From Steinernema hermaphroditum (Eukaryota; Nematoda; Chromadorea; Rhabditida; Steinernematidae), in NCBI GenBank assembly GCA_030435675.1, contig CM059621.1:3782001-3846000 (forward strand): a stretch of DNA of 64,000 bases. The letters run 5' to 3'. Below are positions 11,412-23,658 of the stretch, one piece after another (position 1 is the first letter of the stretch; each line of letters begins with the position of its first letter). The notes below the pieces were generated by a model. It saw only the letters and a program-made list of their open reading frames with translations, was not told where the DNA came from and searched no databases. Position numbers and translations under genes: made by a program.

Positions 11412-12879
11412 TTGATGATCTGCAAAATTGACCAGTGGTAAAAAAAGGACCAAATTGTACTGTGTGTAGATTAGGCTGACGAAACGAAAACGAGTCGTGT
11501 GAGCTAAGCCGGCATTGATCTCCAAATTCAGATGCTACTCGAACACCTCGCTGGTTTTCACGTCACGCAGTTGCTCGCGAACATTCGAAATATACGTTGT
11601 CAGGACGGAGAGAAGAGCAGCGGTATGGTTAACTATCTTCGGTGCCCTAACCCAATATAATTGCCATAAATTGCTTGGCAATTGCTGAAAGTATGTCGGC
11701 TAATTTCAAGCCACAGATGATCGCCGAACTACGGAACATCATACGGAAAGAGATGGAATTTCCTAAGTAAAGCCTTGTTTTGCGAAAGAAAAGAAATGGA
11801 ACGGATATATGAATCTATGACAATATTCCTTATGACAATGGAGAGGCCATTCAATCATAATAATAGCAAAAATTCATAACTGTTTGATACTGATGCCATT
11901 TGCAGTGGGCCTGGATAATTTTCATGACTAGCTTCTAACATGAATCAGGGGCGGGAAAGGGTCAAGTTTATCCGCGTTAGGTTTACTCCACGCTGTCTCC
12001 GATAACAAAAAGTGAAGCACAGAAATCTAAGGCGCTGACACTTTCCCAGAACAGAGTATCTTGCGCGAAGTTGTTTATGATGATGGTAATTTCGCATGGC
12101 TGTGTCCTTGGTAATGACTGGAAAGAAGACGATAACTTTGGCCAGGAACGTAGTTTGTAACGATTACAGACAATACGCAAATAAGTCCGCCACTGGTAAA
12201 CAAATAGCAGAAGTTCAAAAATATGAAGTTATTTATGTGGAACCACCTTCATATATGAGCGAATAGGAGTAGTTCTTGGTTTCGTAAAAACGGCTTTCAT
12301 GGGGATTGTTACCTTTGATACATAACTGGCGTGTGACTAACAACCTGGGGATGTCAGAAACGATGACGTTTTTAGCACAGAAATATAGGAAAACGTGCCG
12401 AAATAAGCGAGGAAAGAGGAAAGAAAGTGTTTATCGCAGTAACATTTCACTGTGCGTTGCACTGTTAATAATATTAAGCACTTTAGCACGGCCTTAACAG
12501 AAATCATTTCAAAGACATCATCGATGAGTTGTGTAAGAGTTCAATTAAATTTCATACCTGCGTCAGAGGACAGTCAAAAACAATCTTGTTGCTGCTACAC
12601 ATCTTGCCCGTCATTAAGAAATACATACCGTATAAACATCGCTTTCTGTACCGGATTCTCAAAGGTCCGAATAGTTCGAAGGACGAGAAAACACTACTGG
12701 CAAGGCTTTACAGTCGATGCGGATCTATAAGAGCTGTGCCACTCTACGGCTTCGACGTCGAAAATTGCGCAAATTAAGCTAAAAGTACAACATCACTTCC
12801 GTCATGATCACTTCCGTCATCATGAACCTTAAATCAAGCAAAAAGCCAAAAAAGTTAAGACTTTACTTCATGAATCAAA
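11412..12879. other. intergenic; possible LINE scrap near 12.7 kb
   Basis: Mostly featureless AT-rich DNA. At about 12680-12775 (+) the frame RLYSRCGSIRAVPLYGFDVE recalls the conserved LYG segment after the palm of LINE reverse transcriptases, but it is too short to be sure. No complete gene is seen. Confidence 0.3.
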
Positions 12880-13105
12880 AGCATTGCGTCTTGCATGGCA
12901 CCGAATAATGGATAAGTCGAGGATGTTTCTTGTATAGGGCTTCATTCCTGGCGTGCCGTTGATGTCACTGGCGACGCGCTTTATGGGGCATGAAAGAATG
13001 GTCGAAAATCGAGAAATCCCGCTGCATTTTTTAGCATGACGCAAGCGGTGCAGGATTCGGAACTCGCGTCTTCTTCTGAGAGTTTTTCTGTCGTCGACCT
13101 TCAAG
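12880..13105 (-). repeat. R3 element (diverged copy)
   Basis: Read on the - strand it contains ILSCPIKRVASDI, NGTPGMKP and RCHARRNAFDS, collinear with the reading frame of the R3 copies at 19660 and 30120. It ends with TGCAAGACGCAATGCTTTTG and the TCATGAAGTAAAG tail. Confidence 0.7.
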
Positions 13106-13119
13106 ATGAGTTATCATGC

Positions 13120-13225
13120 AACCGGACGCATAGCATGGTACATCTGGTTGCGGATTATAGTGGGACTGCGACACTCGAGTGTGAGAATTCCCTCTAGAAG
13201 CTGGAAAACACACAATTGCCACAGA
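13120..13225 (+). repeat. R1-like fragment
   Basis: GTGGGACTGCGACACTCGAG...CCCTCTAGAAGCTGGAAAAC is similar to the fragment at 42490-42550. No gene. Confidence 0.4.
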
Positions 13226-13452
13226 TTTCTTCATCATATAAGGTGCACGCACGCTGATGCGTCACCTGCTTTACCTCACTCGGCGTATTTTTACACAGGT
13301 GCTCTCTTAACGATCATGCCAGACATAGAGACAGTACTTGAAATTTTTATGCCTTTTTATCAGAATTACACTGACCGAAATGTCACAATGTACTATCAGA
13401 AATGCATTATCGCTGTGTATATGAAACATCAGAACTGAGTTTGCCAAATATT

Positions 13453-15438
13453 TCAAACTCTGGAGTGGCTAGGTGGATAGACCGATTTCCGAACGTGACC
13501 TATATGTGTTACTGACGGTTGAACTTGCGACGAGCTTGCCTGTGCCCTTCCTAATAGTCGTCCGCGTATTTCCGGATTGAACACAATTAACGACAGCCTA
13601 GACAAACTCACATCACATGTTATGTGAATTATAATACTCACGCGTTGACCACGTGCAAGAGGGACATAGTGGAAAAGCCTAGGATGTTTACGGCTTTGTT
13701 TTCCGGAATGTTCCTGTTATTTGCGTAGACAATCATGATAACGACAAAGATCATAAATACATTTTGTACGGCACTCTGAGAACACCCCGTAATGGGAAAC
13801 AGTTTAATATCTCATACTCACCTGGATGAAGAATCGAACATCACGTCGGAAGTGCTTCTCGTTGTTTAACAAACTTAGGGCCTGCAATGTTCCTATGCAT
13901 GCATGAACATGAACCTAATTCACCTTTCGGATTTTTATGATCTTTAGAAGGGTGAAGAAGTCGGTCACCAATGTGAAAGAACATAAGACCATACAGAAAA
14001 TGTTCATGGTCGTTCCGACAATTGATATGTGTCGGTCCAGATCTGGAGTGCATTGGACGAAGACATATTCGTAGAGAGTCGGGCTATAGCCGATGAGATT
14101 GCACGGAAACACTGGAAACAAATGGTTCGCTGTCATCGAACATCTAAGGCAGAGGTGGAATGCCACATGCATGGTCTGGAGCACATTTTCAAAGATGAAC
14201 AGAAATATGGGAATCTGGGACCTTTATTTCTCATTGTAATTAGAGCATTTTGTACCAAAGAGTAGCAACAATATGCGCGGTTGTTCAACTCCCGATGTTC
14301 CTTTTTATTTCATCAATGCATGTTCCGCCGATGCGTGTGGTCTTGAGCATTACGCATGGGAAGATAAATAGAAATGACAAGCCATAATCCCAAAGAATCG
14401 CATGAACTGAGAACCAGGGCAATGAGACATCAAACCTTAGACGTTTGTGAATTTCAATGTTGAAAATCGGAATTATCCAAAATCGTGTTTGCGCTACTTT
14501 TAACAGCTCATGATGACTGAACATGGTGAAACACCGCTTTAATTAGTTGGAAGTGTATTGTGGATGTCACTGAATCACCATTGAGGCCAGGGCAACAAAA
14601 TCTCTCTGAACCATTGATAGGTGAACGGCCATTCGGACGAGAATATGTGTAGCTCTGTGCGTACAAGATTGCTGTTTATAAAAGAGTCTAAAAATTACTA
14701 AAAAACTGCAAAGAAACGCAAGCCCCAGTATCCCGATAGACATAGTGTTACTACAGCTGTCTGTGTGGCTGGCTCATTCGTAATCGTTGAATGTCGGGTT
14801 CGGTTACCACGAGTTCCACTTTTGGGTCTCAACCCAGCTACCCGTTCGTATTCCACAATCATGCTGTGGGATGAGGAACTTACCGGCGTAGATAGGTGCC
14901 GAAACGATGCAATATATCCAGCACAGTGCTATGAGAGTCAGACAATTCCTTTTCGAAAAGATGATCTTATATTGAACGGTGCTGTAGACAGCGACAAAGC
15001 GATTCACTGATATAATCTCGTGCACAAGACACGAGCAGACTGCTCCGACGTACATGATAAAATATGGGATGATACCAACAATTGGAGGAATATCGACTGG
15101 TTGGCTAAAAGAACTGTCTTCAGAGAGGGTTTGAACTACTCACAATAGTGTCATTGGAGCGTTATAGACTGCATGGTTCATCTCAACCAACATTTCAGCG
15201 ATTGTTCTGCTGGCCCATAGCCAACCGAACGCATTGTGAAATATTTCCACTTTCTTGATGAAGTACAGATTTACGAAGCTGAGGAATATCGTTAGAATGG
15301 CCATCTAGGTGAGATATTAGTTCACAATCAGAACACATGACTTACTGTAAATATGGATCCACCAATAAATAGGTCCTCCTTCGTGGGCTCGCCTCTTCCT
15401 TGCAGTTCAGAACCATATTCAAACGTCGAATTGTTCAT
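13453..15438 (-). CDS. Srx-family 7TM chemoreceptor (srx C)
   Basis: Predicted GPCR of 333 residues. Exons on the - strand: 15438-15346, 15304-15144, 15104-14884, 14111-13924, 13881-13822, 13775-13642, 13597-13453. This is the only Srx here with both the intron after the KIRK motif and the intron after VRFFIQ, giving seven exons. Intron 3 is long (about 770 nt) while the others are about 41-52 nt. Motifs: NSTFEYGSELQGRG, HNAFGWLWASRTIAE, VNRFVAVYSTVQYKIIFS, PCNLIGYSPTLYEYVF and VFNPEIRGR. TM6-7 is present and no stops or frameshifts are seen. An acceptor-like CTAG sits just before the ATG, so an additional 5' exon cannot be excluded. Confidence 0.83.
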
Positions 15439-16225
15439 CTAGACGTCAGTGAAATGAATAACAGCGGTTACACGTTCCGGAATTCAGTACTTCATGATTG
15501 ACATTAAGCTAATCCAAGTAGACAAGTTCAGAAGCGTAAAAGCTGATATTCAGGAAAACACTAAGTACACATTAAAATGGTTTATAATTAAATTGGGATT
15601 GACTGACATGACAATGTGTGGGGGTGTCCCGATCAGACATGTCTAATTTCTGAGCATAAAATAAGAAATTTCATGACGTGATTACTTTAATAAATTGACC
15701 TCATAATTCATGTCAGTAAATAATGAGAGTGATGGCTGGTACGTTTTGACATTGGTACCCAGAGAAAGGGATGTCAACTTTCCATAGAAGCTTCATAAAC
15801 GGTCCACAAGTAGGTATTAACAACGTGGTTGCACACTGAGGGAATGAAAAAATGCAAACATCGTTACAGATTTTTGTCTTTTTTGTCCGGATTCATAGTA
15901 CTGGCATATGCATTTCGGTGTACAAATTATGTACTGTTTTCAGCTCCAACGCATTTCACGAAATTGATCGTTCATCATAGCTTTGCGCCGGCCAGTAGTT
16001 GGAATTACTCTTCGCCGAACAGCGCAATTACTACTATCTGAAAAGAGCAATTGTCAGCTGATCTTTCAATGTTGTTTATGAGAAGCTATTTGTCATGAAG
16101 TGCAAGGATGCTCATTAATGCTACTTACTCATCTTTGTCAATTCAACTTTCAACGGTGATCTTTCAACAGCAATATAATGAAAACTGCTAAGGCAAAACT
16201 CCTAACAATTTCAAGCAAACGCTTG
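15439..16225. other. intergenic, nothing recognised
   Basis: AT-rich DNA between srx C and an R1 element. No ORF with recognisable similarity. Confidence 0.45.
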
Positions 16226-16860
16226 AATTTTACGAGTTTCGAGTTTATTTCTCGTATCTAAGGCTTACGCCTTGCGAGACGTCATATATATGCACAAAAA
16301 CCACATTGTCACTCCGTAGTCGTCGGTATTCTGGCTTCGGCGCAGGGCACAGCATCAGAGTAGAAGGCGACGATCCCATCAGTGTGCGCGGGCATCAGAG
16401 AGGCGAAAAGTTGACCCCGGAGACGGTGGAACACAGCAAGCCTATCTTCAGCTCGGGTGGCAGCGCGGACGTCGGAGTTGAGAAGCTTCTTCGGCGGCTT
16501 CCGCGGGCAGCACGGGCGAAGAACGGCATCTGGGCGAAACGCGTCGGTGGAGCACAACGGGCAAACCGGGAACCATCAAGGCAGCTGGCGGCACAGACTT
16601 CGGAGTTGTAACGCTTCTTCGGCTTCTCTGGCGGCGCGGGTGGAGTCGGGCGGCAGTGACGGGCTTCTTGGCAAGACGTTGGAACTACGGCTCCCTGGTG
16701 TTCCAGGCCTTCTGGGAGCCGGGGCGATCACTATGCAACCAACAATGACGGCCGAAAACGACCGCTCACTCAACTCAGTCGGCCCCAGACAGCCTCAGAA
16801 AGAGCGAGTGGACGACCCGACCGATCACTGGGAACACAAATGAAAGACGCTTGAATTTTA
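16226..16860 (-). repeat. R1 family, long copy
   Basis: Its hairpin tail is at the left: ACGAGTTTCGAGTTTATTTC, then AAGGCTTACGCCTTGCGAGA. The body is unusually GC-rich for this window and runs to GGGAACACAAATGAAAGAC. Body blocks shared with other copies include CACTCAACTCAGTCGGCC and GAGCGAGTGGACGACCCGAC (inverted at 21085). The overlapping ORFs of 82-128 codons differ between copies, so they are composition artefacts. Confidence 0.75.
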
Positions 16861-17416
16861 TTGTATTGTAAATTGTACAGGGCCGGTCATAGTTACGGAA
16901 AAAAATTCCAGTCTCGTGCTTTGAGGGTTTTGTAATTGTGTCGGTGGCAAGTGGTCGCTCTCTAAGAAATAAGTTGATTGAGCGATTGTTCTTGGCCTAT
17001 GTTTTAGGAACAACGATTGCCTTGGTTCCCAGATGACACAAGCAGTTCCAACGTGTTACCAAATAGGCCATTAAAGAACACCTTCCGTGCGGCCACACGG
17101 CAGATATCCTTTCTAAGACAGGGTCTATTCTAATCGTGCCTTAATGGATAAATTGAACCTGCTGCTGAGCATCCTGCCAGCAGATCAATGAACTGATTTA
17201 TGTTTGCCCCTTCCGTTGCACACTTAAGTGTGGTTGACCAGTGAAGGACGAGCAAAGGACGTCCATCAGAACAGAGAGAGCGGATCTTATACGATAATGA
17301 ACCTATCTAGTAATTGAGATGCTTCTCTTTCCATGTGACAGACTGCTATTTATTGCATAACATAAAACATGGTGAGGTCACAAAAGCATAACAACGGAAA
17401 CATACGGCGTAGGATA
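16861..17416. other. intergenic with decayed R1 sequence
   Basis: 16935-17060 retains R1-like pieces (GGCAAGTGGTCGCTCTCT, TTGAGCGATTGTTCTTGGCC). The rest down to the stop of srx D is unremarkable. Confidence 0.4.
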
Positions 17417-18747
17417 CTAATGTTTAGGTGTCCGGTGATGAAAAACTTTCGACTCTTCTGAACGTGTGTTCGATTTTAAATTGCATGCAATAGAGGATGG
17501 TTTATCCTCCACAGGCAAAATATAACTTCTGCCGTCGTGTGCCTTCGGATGGACACTTGACGAGGCTCTCGACATTCCCTTGCGTCCAAAGATACGTGTT
17601 CGTACTTCCGGATTGAAGAATATCAGCGAGAGCCTGTAACAAATGAGCATAAGTACAAGCAAAACCTTTAATTTTTGATACGCGTTGTTGATGTGTGTGA
17701 GAAGAAGTGTATTGAACCCGAGCACTTGAAGGATCTTATTTCCCTCGTGGTTTCTGTTGTTCGCGAGGACTATCATCGTGGTTGCGATGATCATTGTGAC
17801 GTTTTGAACTGATGTTTGAGCGAAGAATTGAATATCCCGACGGAAGTTCTTGTCTTTGTGATCGACCAGGAGAACCTTGAAGGGAACAAATATGTTAGAG
17901 TGCAAATGGGGATGCTACCTTTCGGATATAAATGATTCGAGCGAGAGTGGATAAGTCGGTTAGAACAGTAACAAAGCAAAGCAGCAGGCAACTACAGTTA
18001 ATTACTGTGCCGACGATAGAGTAATCACGCCACAAGTCCGGGGAGCATTTGACAAAAATGTACTCGTAGTGTTGTGGACTGTAGCCGATTGAGTTGCATG
18101 GGAAGACTGAAGAGATGAAGCACATTTCTCGTTTAGTTTCAAAAACACTTTTTAACTCACCAACTAGAAACGCCGCACTGATCACTGTTCCAACCCACGT
18201 CAGTACTATGACCATGACACAATTACGGGTTGTGAAAATCTCCTTATACTTTATAGGACTGTACACAGCTATGCACCTGTTCAGCGACACCACCGAGTGC
18301 ATTAGGCATGAACCCGTCGCGAATATGTAGGCGAGGATATATGGAAGAATCCCGAAGAAAACAGGGATGTTTTGTGGTTGTCTGAACAGAGCTATCTAAG
18401 TTGGATAAAGATGACTTGCACCTACAGAAAAGTAACCGGTGCATTATAGCCGGCATGTAGGATGTTCACCATGACTTCTCCAACAGTTCTACTGGCCCAG
18501 AACCACCCAAAGGCATTGTGAAAAATATCGAGCTTTTTAATAAAGTATAGGTTGATAAATCCTAAAAGGACTGCAGCAAACGCCAACTAAAAACACTAAA
18601 TTATAATTTTTTCAAACGATAGACGCATACGAGAAAAATTAAGGATCCGATGATAATGTCTTCTCGAGAAGAATATCCTTTTCCCTGAAGTTCGTTTCCA
18701 TAAACAAATGTGGAAGCATTCAGGTAGCCCCCGCCGAACATCACCAT
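17417..18747 (-). CDS. Srx-family 7TM chemoreceptor (srx D)
   Basis: Predicted GPCR of 365 residues. Exons on the - strand: 18747-18631, 18586-18426, 18381-18161, 18106-17919, 17875-17682, 17633-17417. It has the intron after YIRK but lacks the one after FFAQ, where FFAQTSVQNVTM is continuous. That pattern is shared only with srx E. Motifs: NASTFVYGNELQGKG, HNAFGWFWASRTVGE, LNRCIAVYSPIKYKEIFT, PCNSIGYSPQHYEYIF and FFNPEVRTR. The cytoplasmic tail is about 60 residues and Ser/Lys-rich. Intron 5 (48 nt) has no stop and stays in frame, so a retained-intron product is possible. It is a very close paralogue of srx E. Confidence 0.85.
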
Positions 18748-19640
18748 GTCTGAAAATGGAGAAACAATGAGAGACTAGAACGTCAGGCAGAGTTCACCAG
18801 CTGATTAGAAAACATCCTAGAAGTCATTATATGCAAAACAACATTAACTCTTATATTATATTAGTCTTAAAGGCACGCAGCGGAGGTATGAGAGAAAGTT
18901 AATGACGACAGATCGTCACTTGGGAATTCAGGGTCAAATGAGAACATTTGCCGTCATTTAAGTCCATCAATCGGTCGTTCTCTCTTTTAGAAATGAGTGA
19001 GTGGTCGTGCTTGGCACAGCGATCACCCCGGTCCAATCCGTTGTGGCTGGCCTACGACGCATGTGGAACCACCACCTTGGCAAGATGATCGCCTGACCAC
19101 CCGCGCCGATGTAAACAAGCCAACAATAAAAGCTTAATCAGACCAGACAGAGAGTATTGTACACAGCCATTATAATGGTTGTGTACTATAGCCTGTGCTT
19201 CGTCTTAGACAAGTGGTCGGGACCTAATCCTCTGACATGAAATATAGATTCCAGACAATGTCGTTAAAAAGCGTTTGTCTGTTATTCAGTGGGCTGTAGT
19301 CGTGACAAACAATTAGACCAAGCTTGTCCGATGAAAACACCGCCCTTCGTATAATCTAATGCGGAATGTAATTGCGCTTTCTGCGATTCTACGAACTGAT
19401 GTTCGTGACTAGGGATATGACGGTAACTAGAGGTGATTTCGGAATAGTTACACAGTTCGCATGTTCTACTATAGCTCTTGCTCAATAAAAGGGAGTGACA
19501 CAGCAAATGCGTATCCGAACAGAGCCACTGCAGAATATGTAGTAACGTCAAAGAGCAATGGCTATGTCGACCAATGTGCGAAAAGTGAAATTTAATCAGT
19601 TAAAGTCTTCGGGAGTCTCACTCGTGTCGCGGTGGCGAGC
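18748..19640. other. intergenic, R1 fragment and duplicated block
   Basis: 18955-19110 is an R1 fragment (GCGATCACCCCGGTCCAATC, TTGTGGCTGG). A block near 19285-19340 (GTCGTGACAAACAATTAGAC) resembles 47050-47110 upstream of srx E. Confidence 0.5.
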
Positions 19641-19659
19641 GGTCGGTCCCTCCGGTCGG

Positions 19660-19930
19660 TCCCTCCGACTCATCTTTTCGAGGCATATGCGAGCTCAGAA
19701 GCCTCCGCTGTGCCGCAAACGCCCGAGAAGAAGAAGTTTCACCGCCATTTCCGGAGATGCGCGATTCCCAGATGCCCCGTGAAGCGCGCCGTCTACGACC
19801 GGTTCGACATCAACACCACGCCAGGAATGAAGCCGTCTACAAGCGATATCTATGTTGTCTATTTTCGGTGTCATGCAAGGCGTAACGCCTTTGATTCATG
19901 AAGTAAAGTAAAGTAAAGTAAGTAAAGTCT
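19660..19930 (+). repeat. R3 element
   Basis: Nearly identical to 30120-30380 from CATCTTTTCGA through GGAGATGCGCGATTCCCAGA to the end. It closes with TGCAAGGCGTAACGCCTTTG, a perfect short hairpin, then TCATGAAGTAAAGTAAAGTA. The simple AAGTA tail is what a retroposed LINE or SINE end would leave. A 60-codon frame over it (CAIPRCPVKRAVYDRF, NTTPGMKPSTSDI) recurs in other copies. Confidence 0.8.
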
Positions 19931-19982
19931 TCGGTTTTAGGCGTTGAAAATCGCACAATTTTGAAGCGTTCTCCAAAGTTAT

Positions 19983-20925
19983 AGTGCCTACTACTAACAA
20001 GGGCAGGCTTCAAACTGTCCCACACCGATTCGGCTGAACTTTATCAGTGATAGATGTGCTAAAGTGTAGCAACGCCTGATAGGTTTCATCAGTGAATGGG
20101 GTTTTAAGATGTATAAACGCGGCTGCGCGCGAATTCGCGCCCTCCAGGTACTAAAAGCCAAGTAGCCAATAGCCCTGCGGGTGGCAAGACACCATAGCTC
20201 TGCGGGCGGCAAGGTTGGTGCTCATGCAAAAGTCTGAAGTTGGGGATAAAAAACTGTAGCCCTACGGGCAGCAGGACACCATAGCCTTGCGGGCGGCAAG
20301 ATTGGCGGTCATCTAAATGGCTGAAGTTGGCCAAGAAACTGTAAAGTTTCAGGAAACTCAAACCGACATCTCTGCTGGTTACAAAATAGGCAAAAAAGTC
20401 ACTGAACAACTGCAAAAAACTGAAACCCTAACATCGCCAGAGATGTAGTGGAAGTAGAGCGCTTACATATCAACTGTTTGTGTGGCTCAATGTGGACGTT
20501 GTCCGTTTGTAAGCGGGCGTTGTCGGGTTCGGTTCCCCTCGGAGTCCTCATTTTGTGTGAATGCTTTCTCCATGCGCACGGAAAAACGCACAGACACGGT
20601 TCTCCGTTTCTATATTTACCTATCTTAAATATTAGATTAAAGATTCACCTATCTTAAATATTACTCAAAATACGCAAACGATCTGCTGTTCGCTCTAGGC
20701 ATGGATCGATAGTCCTTCTTGAACGAAGAGGAGCGATCCATGAGCCGCGTTTACCCAGAAGTTCCAGTAAATTTAGTGAATAACGAAAAGCCGCGAGGGG
20801 GTGGACGCATATTAGTTTATAGCTTAAACTCCCCATTCACCGATGAAACCTACCATGTATCTCCATGCCAAATTTTAGCCGAATCGGCGTGGTTTGGGAC
20901 CTCTCCTTGTTAGTAGTAGGCACTG
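19983..20925. repeat. composite element with ~110 bp inverted ends around R2
   Basis: The left end GTGCCTACTACTAACAAGG at 19983-20110 and the right end 20815-20925 are imperfect inverted repeats. Both also carry GATTCGGCT and GGTTTCATC-GTGAATGGGG in the matching order. The R2 SINE-like unit lies between them. No target duplication was identified. Confidence 0.6.
20105..20610 (+). repeat. R2 SINE-like element with tRNA-like box
   Basis: Begins GCGCGCGAATTCGCGCCCTC. It then has four variants of the unit AGCCCTGCGGGCGGCAAGA, a conserved AAACTGTAAAGTTTCAGGAA block and a tRNA-like end: TGTGGCTCAATG...AAGCGGGCG...GTCGGGTTCGGTTCCCCTCG. The GGTTCGGTTCC string fits a pol III B box, but no full cloverleaf could be folded. 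The matching copy is at 36800-37528. Confidence 0.65.
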
Positions 20926-21084
20926 TGTTGTAAGATATGCCATTGCAATGCAAATTGAATTTCCGCAGATACTCAGGCACTCGCCACACAAACAGTTGAC
21001 ATCTCACGTGTGTTTCCCGTTTCTCTCTTCTTCTTAACTTTCTCAAAAATCATTAAAAACGTACTGTTATTCATGCTGGAAACT

Positions 21085-21510
21085 TTCATTTGTGTCCCCA
21101 GCGATCGGTCGGGCCGTCCACTCGCTCTCTCTTAAGCTGTCTGTCTGAGCCGAATGAGTTGAGTGAGCGGTCGTTCTCGGCCGTCGTTGTTGACGCAATG
21201 ATCGCCCCGTTCCAATCCGTCGTGGCTGGCGTGAAACGTAAGCCGAATCACATCTTGCCAAGAAGACCGTCTGCACCGCCCGCGCCGTCCACTCAAGCCG
21301 AAGAATCGCCCCAACTCCGAAGTCTGCGCCGCCAGCCGCTCCGAAGATGGGATTCCACGTCGCCTATCGTGCTCTACCACAGCGCATCTTCTGTAAAGCT
21401 TCTTTGTCGCTTCGAAGTCCGCGCACACTGATGGGATGCCTTCAACTCCGTCGTCGTGAAAGAAGAGAAATAGCGACAACGGTGATATACGGTTCTTCAT
21501 TGTGCATTAT
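21085..21510 (+). repeat. R1 family copy
   Basis: Opens CTTTCATTTGTGTCCCCAGC and GATCGGTCGGGCCGTCCACT, the inverse of the end of the 16226-16860 copy. It continues through GCGCACACTGATGGGATGCC. The hairpin tail is replaced by unrelated sequence. ORFs of 60-122 codons on both strands are not conserved between copies. Confidence 0.7.
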
Positions 21511-21511
21511 G

Positions 21512-23333
21512 AGATTTTTTGCGTGGTGAATGCCACTGATTCAAGAGTAAATGTAAAATGTAGATTCATGCTTCTGAGCTCGTATTGATTCGCTGTAATT
21601 CATGTCAGTTTAGGAAATACATTCTGCACGAAGCAAGTCGATCTACGCAATGTTGACCTAATGTTCACCTTTTCAATATTCCCATGTTCGTAATCTAAAA
21701 TTTTAGTTCTCTTCTCACATGTTGATCTTACAAAATTCGAACTTACACGTGTGCCACCCACCTGCTCGGAAGTCTGCTCTTGAATTTCACTTCTTCCTAT
21801 ATAATGCGACGGATAAAGTATTCCGCAGCTGTTTAAATTCTGCAGTACAGTAAAACCGTATCGCGGAACAAAATGTGATGATCCGAGGCTGTCAAAAATA
21901 TTTATTCTGGAGCTTTGTTTCGTCAAATAAATTGTGTTTTGGCGGAAAGACACAATTTTTTCAGATTTGTTTCAAGTACTTTGCTATTTTTTAGTTTGTT
22001 TTTTAGTTATGAGTTCAGCGCACCTACAAATATGACGTCGTTATTGCTAGTAAATGAGGAACCCTTTCTATGAGGGGTTCGCTACTCAGCAGTTTGGTAT
22101 TACGACGGTACTGCTGTTCACGACTTGAAGTGAAGCACTATAACCCTCCTGCAGCTGTGAGGCACCTACAGTTTGACACCCGATGACAGAGGAAATCGCC
22201 TTCTATCTACTTATTCATTATTACCCTTCCGGACAGCTTTTGTAGAAGTCCATCCCAAGACGGTCACGCCTTGGCTGCCCGCACAGTCGTTAATTTTCTT
22301 TTATAGCATCGCAAATCACATCGCAAATAATTTCTTTGTTTGGCTTTAATGTGGAACTCTGTACATGCCAATTTGCTTTGTTTGAATCAAAATGTTATTT
22401 GTCAGTTCTCTGGTAGCTAGAAGACTGTGCCACAGCTACTTCATGCTCAGCTTTTGTCTTGTCGACTTTTTTATTGCTTAATGATTTCCGCTTTTCGTAC
22501 TTCATAAGCCACTACAAACAACCTCATTATCGTCTCGCAAGTCCAGCCTTTTGTCCGTAGCACTCATATTTAACGACAATTCACCTGGTTTTGTTTTGAT
22601 TACTTCCGTCTTTGAGATGAATTTGGGTGCACATGAACGAATTTTCACTCCGCTTAACAGTACTCAAAGGGGGAGTTTTCAGTATGGTGGCGGAAACTGG
22701 AAAGAGGTTTCCTTTTTGCCTTTATGTTATGATCCTTGTTCCATTTGAAACGAATAAGAAGAGCAAAAAAAAAAGATTTATCGGGACATTCTGATTTCGC
22801 TACGATGCATGCCTAAACATATACAATACAACGTATTCTAATGGAACCCCCGAGCGCCGCAGCTCACGAAAATGAGAAGTTATTCGCGGTAAACCTGATC
22901 CGAAAGTGCGTTAACCACATCGAATATCTTGCTAAGGACCTACCGCGTATCGTTAGCGTGCACAAGATTCTGCATCCACAAAATTTGATAACGTACTCCG
23001 GAATTTCTGTATTGTGGAACCCAAAACTGGAAATCACTCCGAATAAGACAAAGAGGTCGAAAATGAGACCAAAACTTTTTTTGACTGTGAACCTCGGATC
23101 TTCTACGAACGAGAAAGCCGGCTATCGCCCGTGGTGTCGACTGAGGTTATTCAGCCAAACGGTGAATACCTTTTCAATGCCCCGACCCAATAGAATTCTA
23201 CGGTAACTCCACGCGCTCGTCTTCCTATCTATTAGGCGGACTCCAACCATTGTCTTCCAGGCCTTCGGAAAACTGGGATTATTATTGCGCTAAGAACGAT
23301 AGCCAAGAAAGGTTCTCACCAGGGCTTTGCGAA
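21512..23333. other. intergenic; one unassigned ORF
   Basis: No feature is recognised. A 121-codon ORF at 22841-23206 (+) begins MEPPSAAAHENEKLFAVN and is rich in Lys/Arg and Asn. It has no signal, membrane segment or familiar motif and is not called as a gene. Confidence 0.35.
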
Positions 23334-23658
23334 GCTCAAAACTAGAAATCGGAGGTGATCAATGCGTTCTTTTCCCCTTGATCTTTTAGGTTTCATATTT
23401 TTCGTTAATTACACCAGCTTTGTGAGTCAATAGGCATTAATAGCAGTTTGGTAGCAAATCTGTGTTTTTGAAGAACACTTAATAAAAAGTTTTGAAACTT
23501 GAAAAGTTTTGAGGTTTGAGTTTTGAATTTAAAACGCAATACTTCAAAGTCAAGCCTCCAAAATTTTGTGGGCTCGCTAGGTTAGGAGAAAAGCCTATTG
23601 ACTCACGAAGCTTAAGGGAAAAGAAGGCATTGTTGACGTCCGATTTCGAGTTTTGAAC
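23334..23658. mobile_element. MITE with ~65 bp inverted termini
   Basis: The left arm GCTCAAAACTAGAAATCGGA...TCTTTTCCCCTTGA...GTGAGTCAATAGGC is mirrored by the right arm, which inverted reads GTTCAAAACTCGAAATCGGA...TTCTTTTCCC...GTGAGTCAATAGGC. The core is AT-rich (TTTTGAGGTTTGAGTTTTGA). No ORF. Target duplication unclear. Confidence 0.7.

Noticed and set aside
16306..16843. Overlapping ORFs of 82-128 codons
   Set aside because: They lie in the GC-rich body of R1, where low stop density makes long frames by chance. Frames differ between R1 copies.
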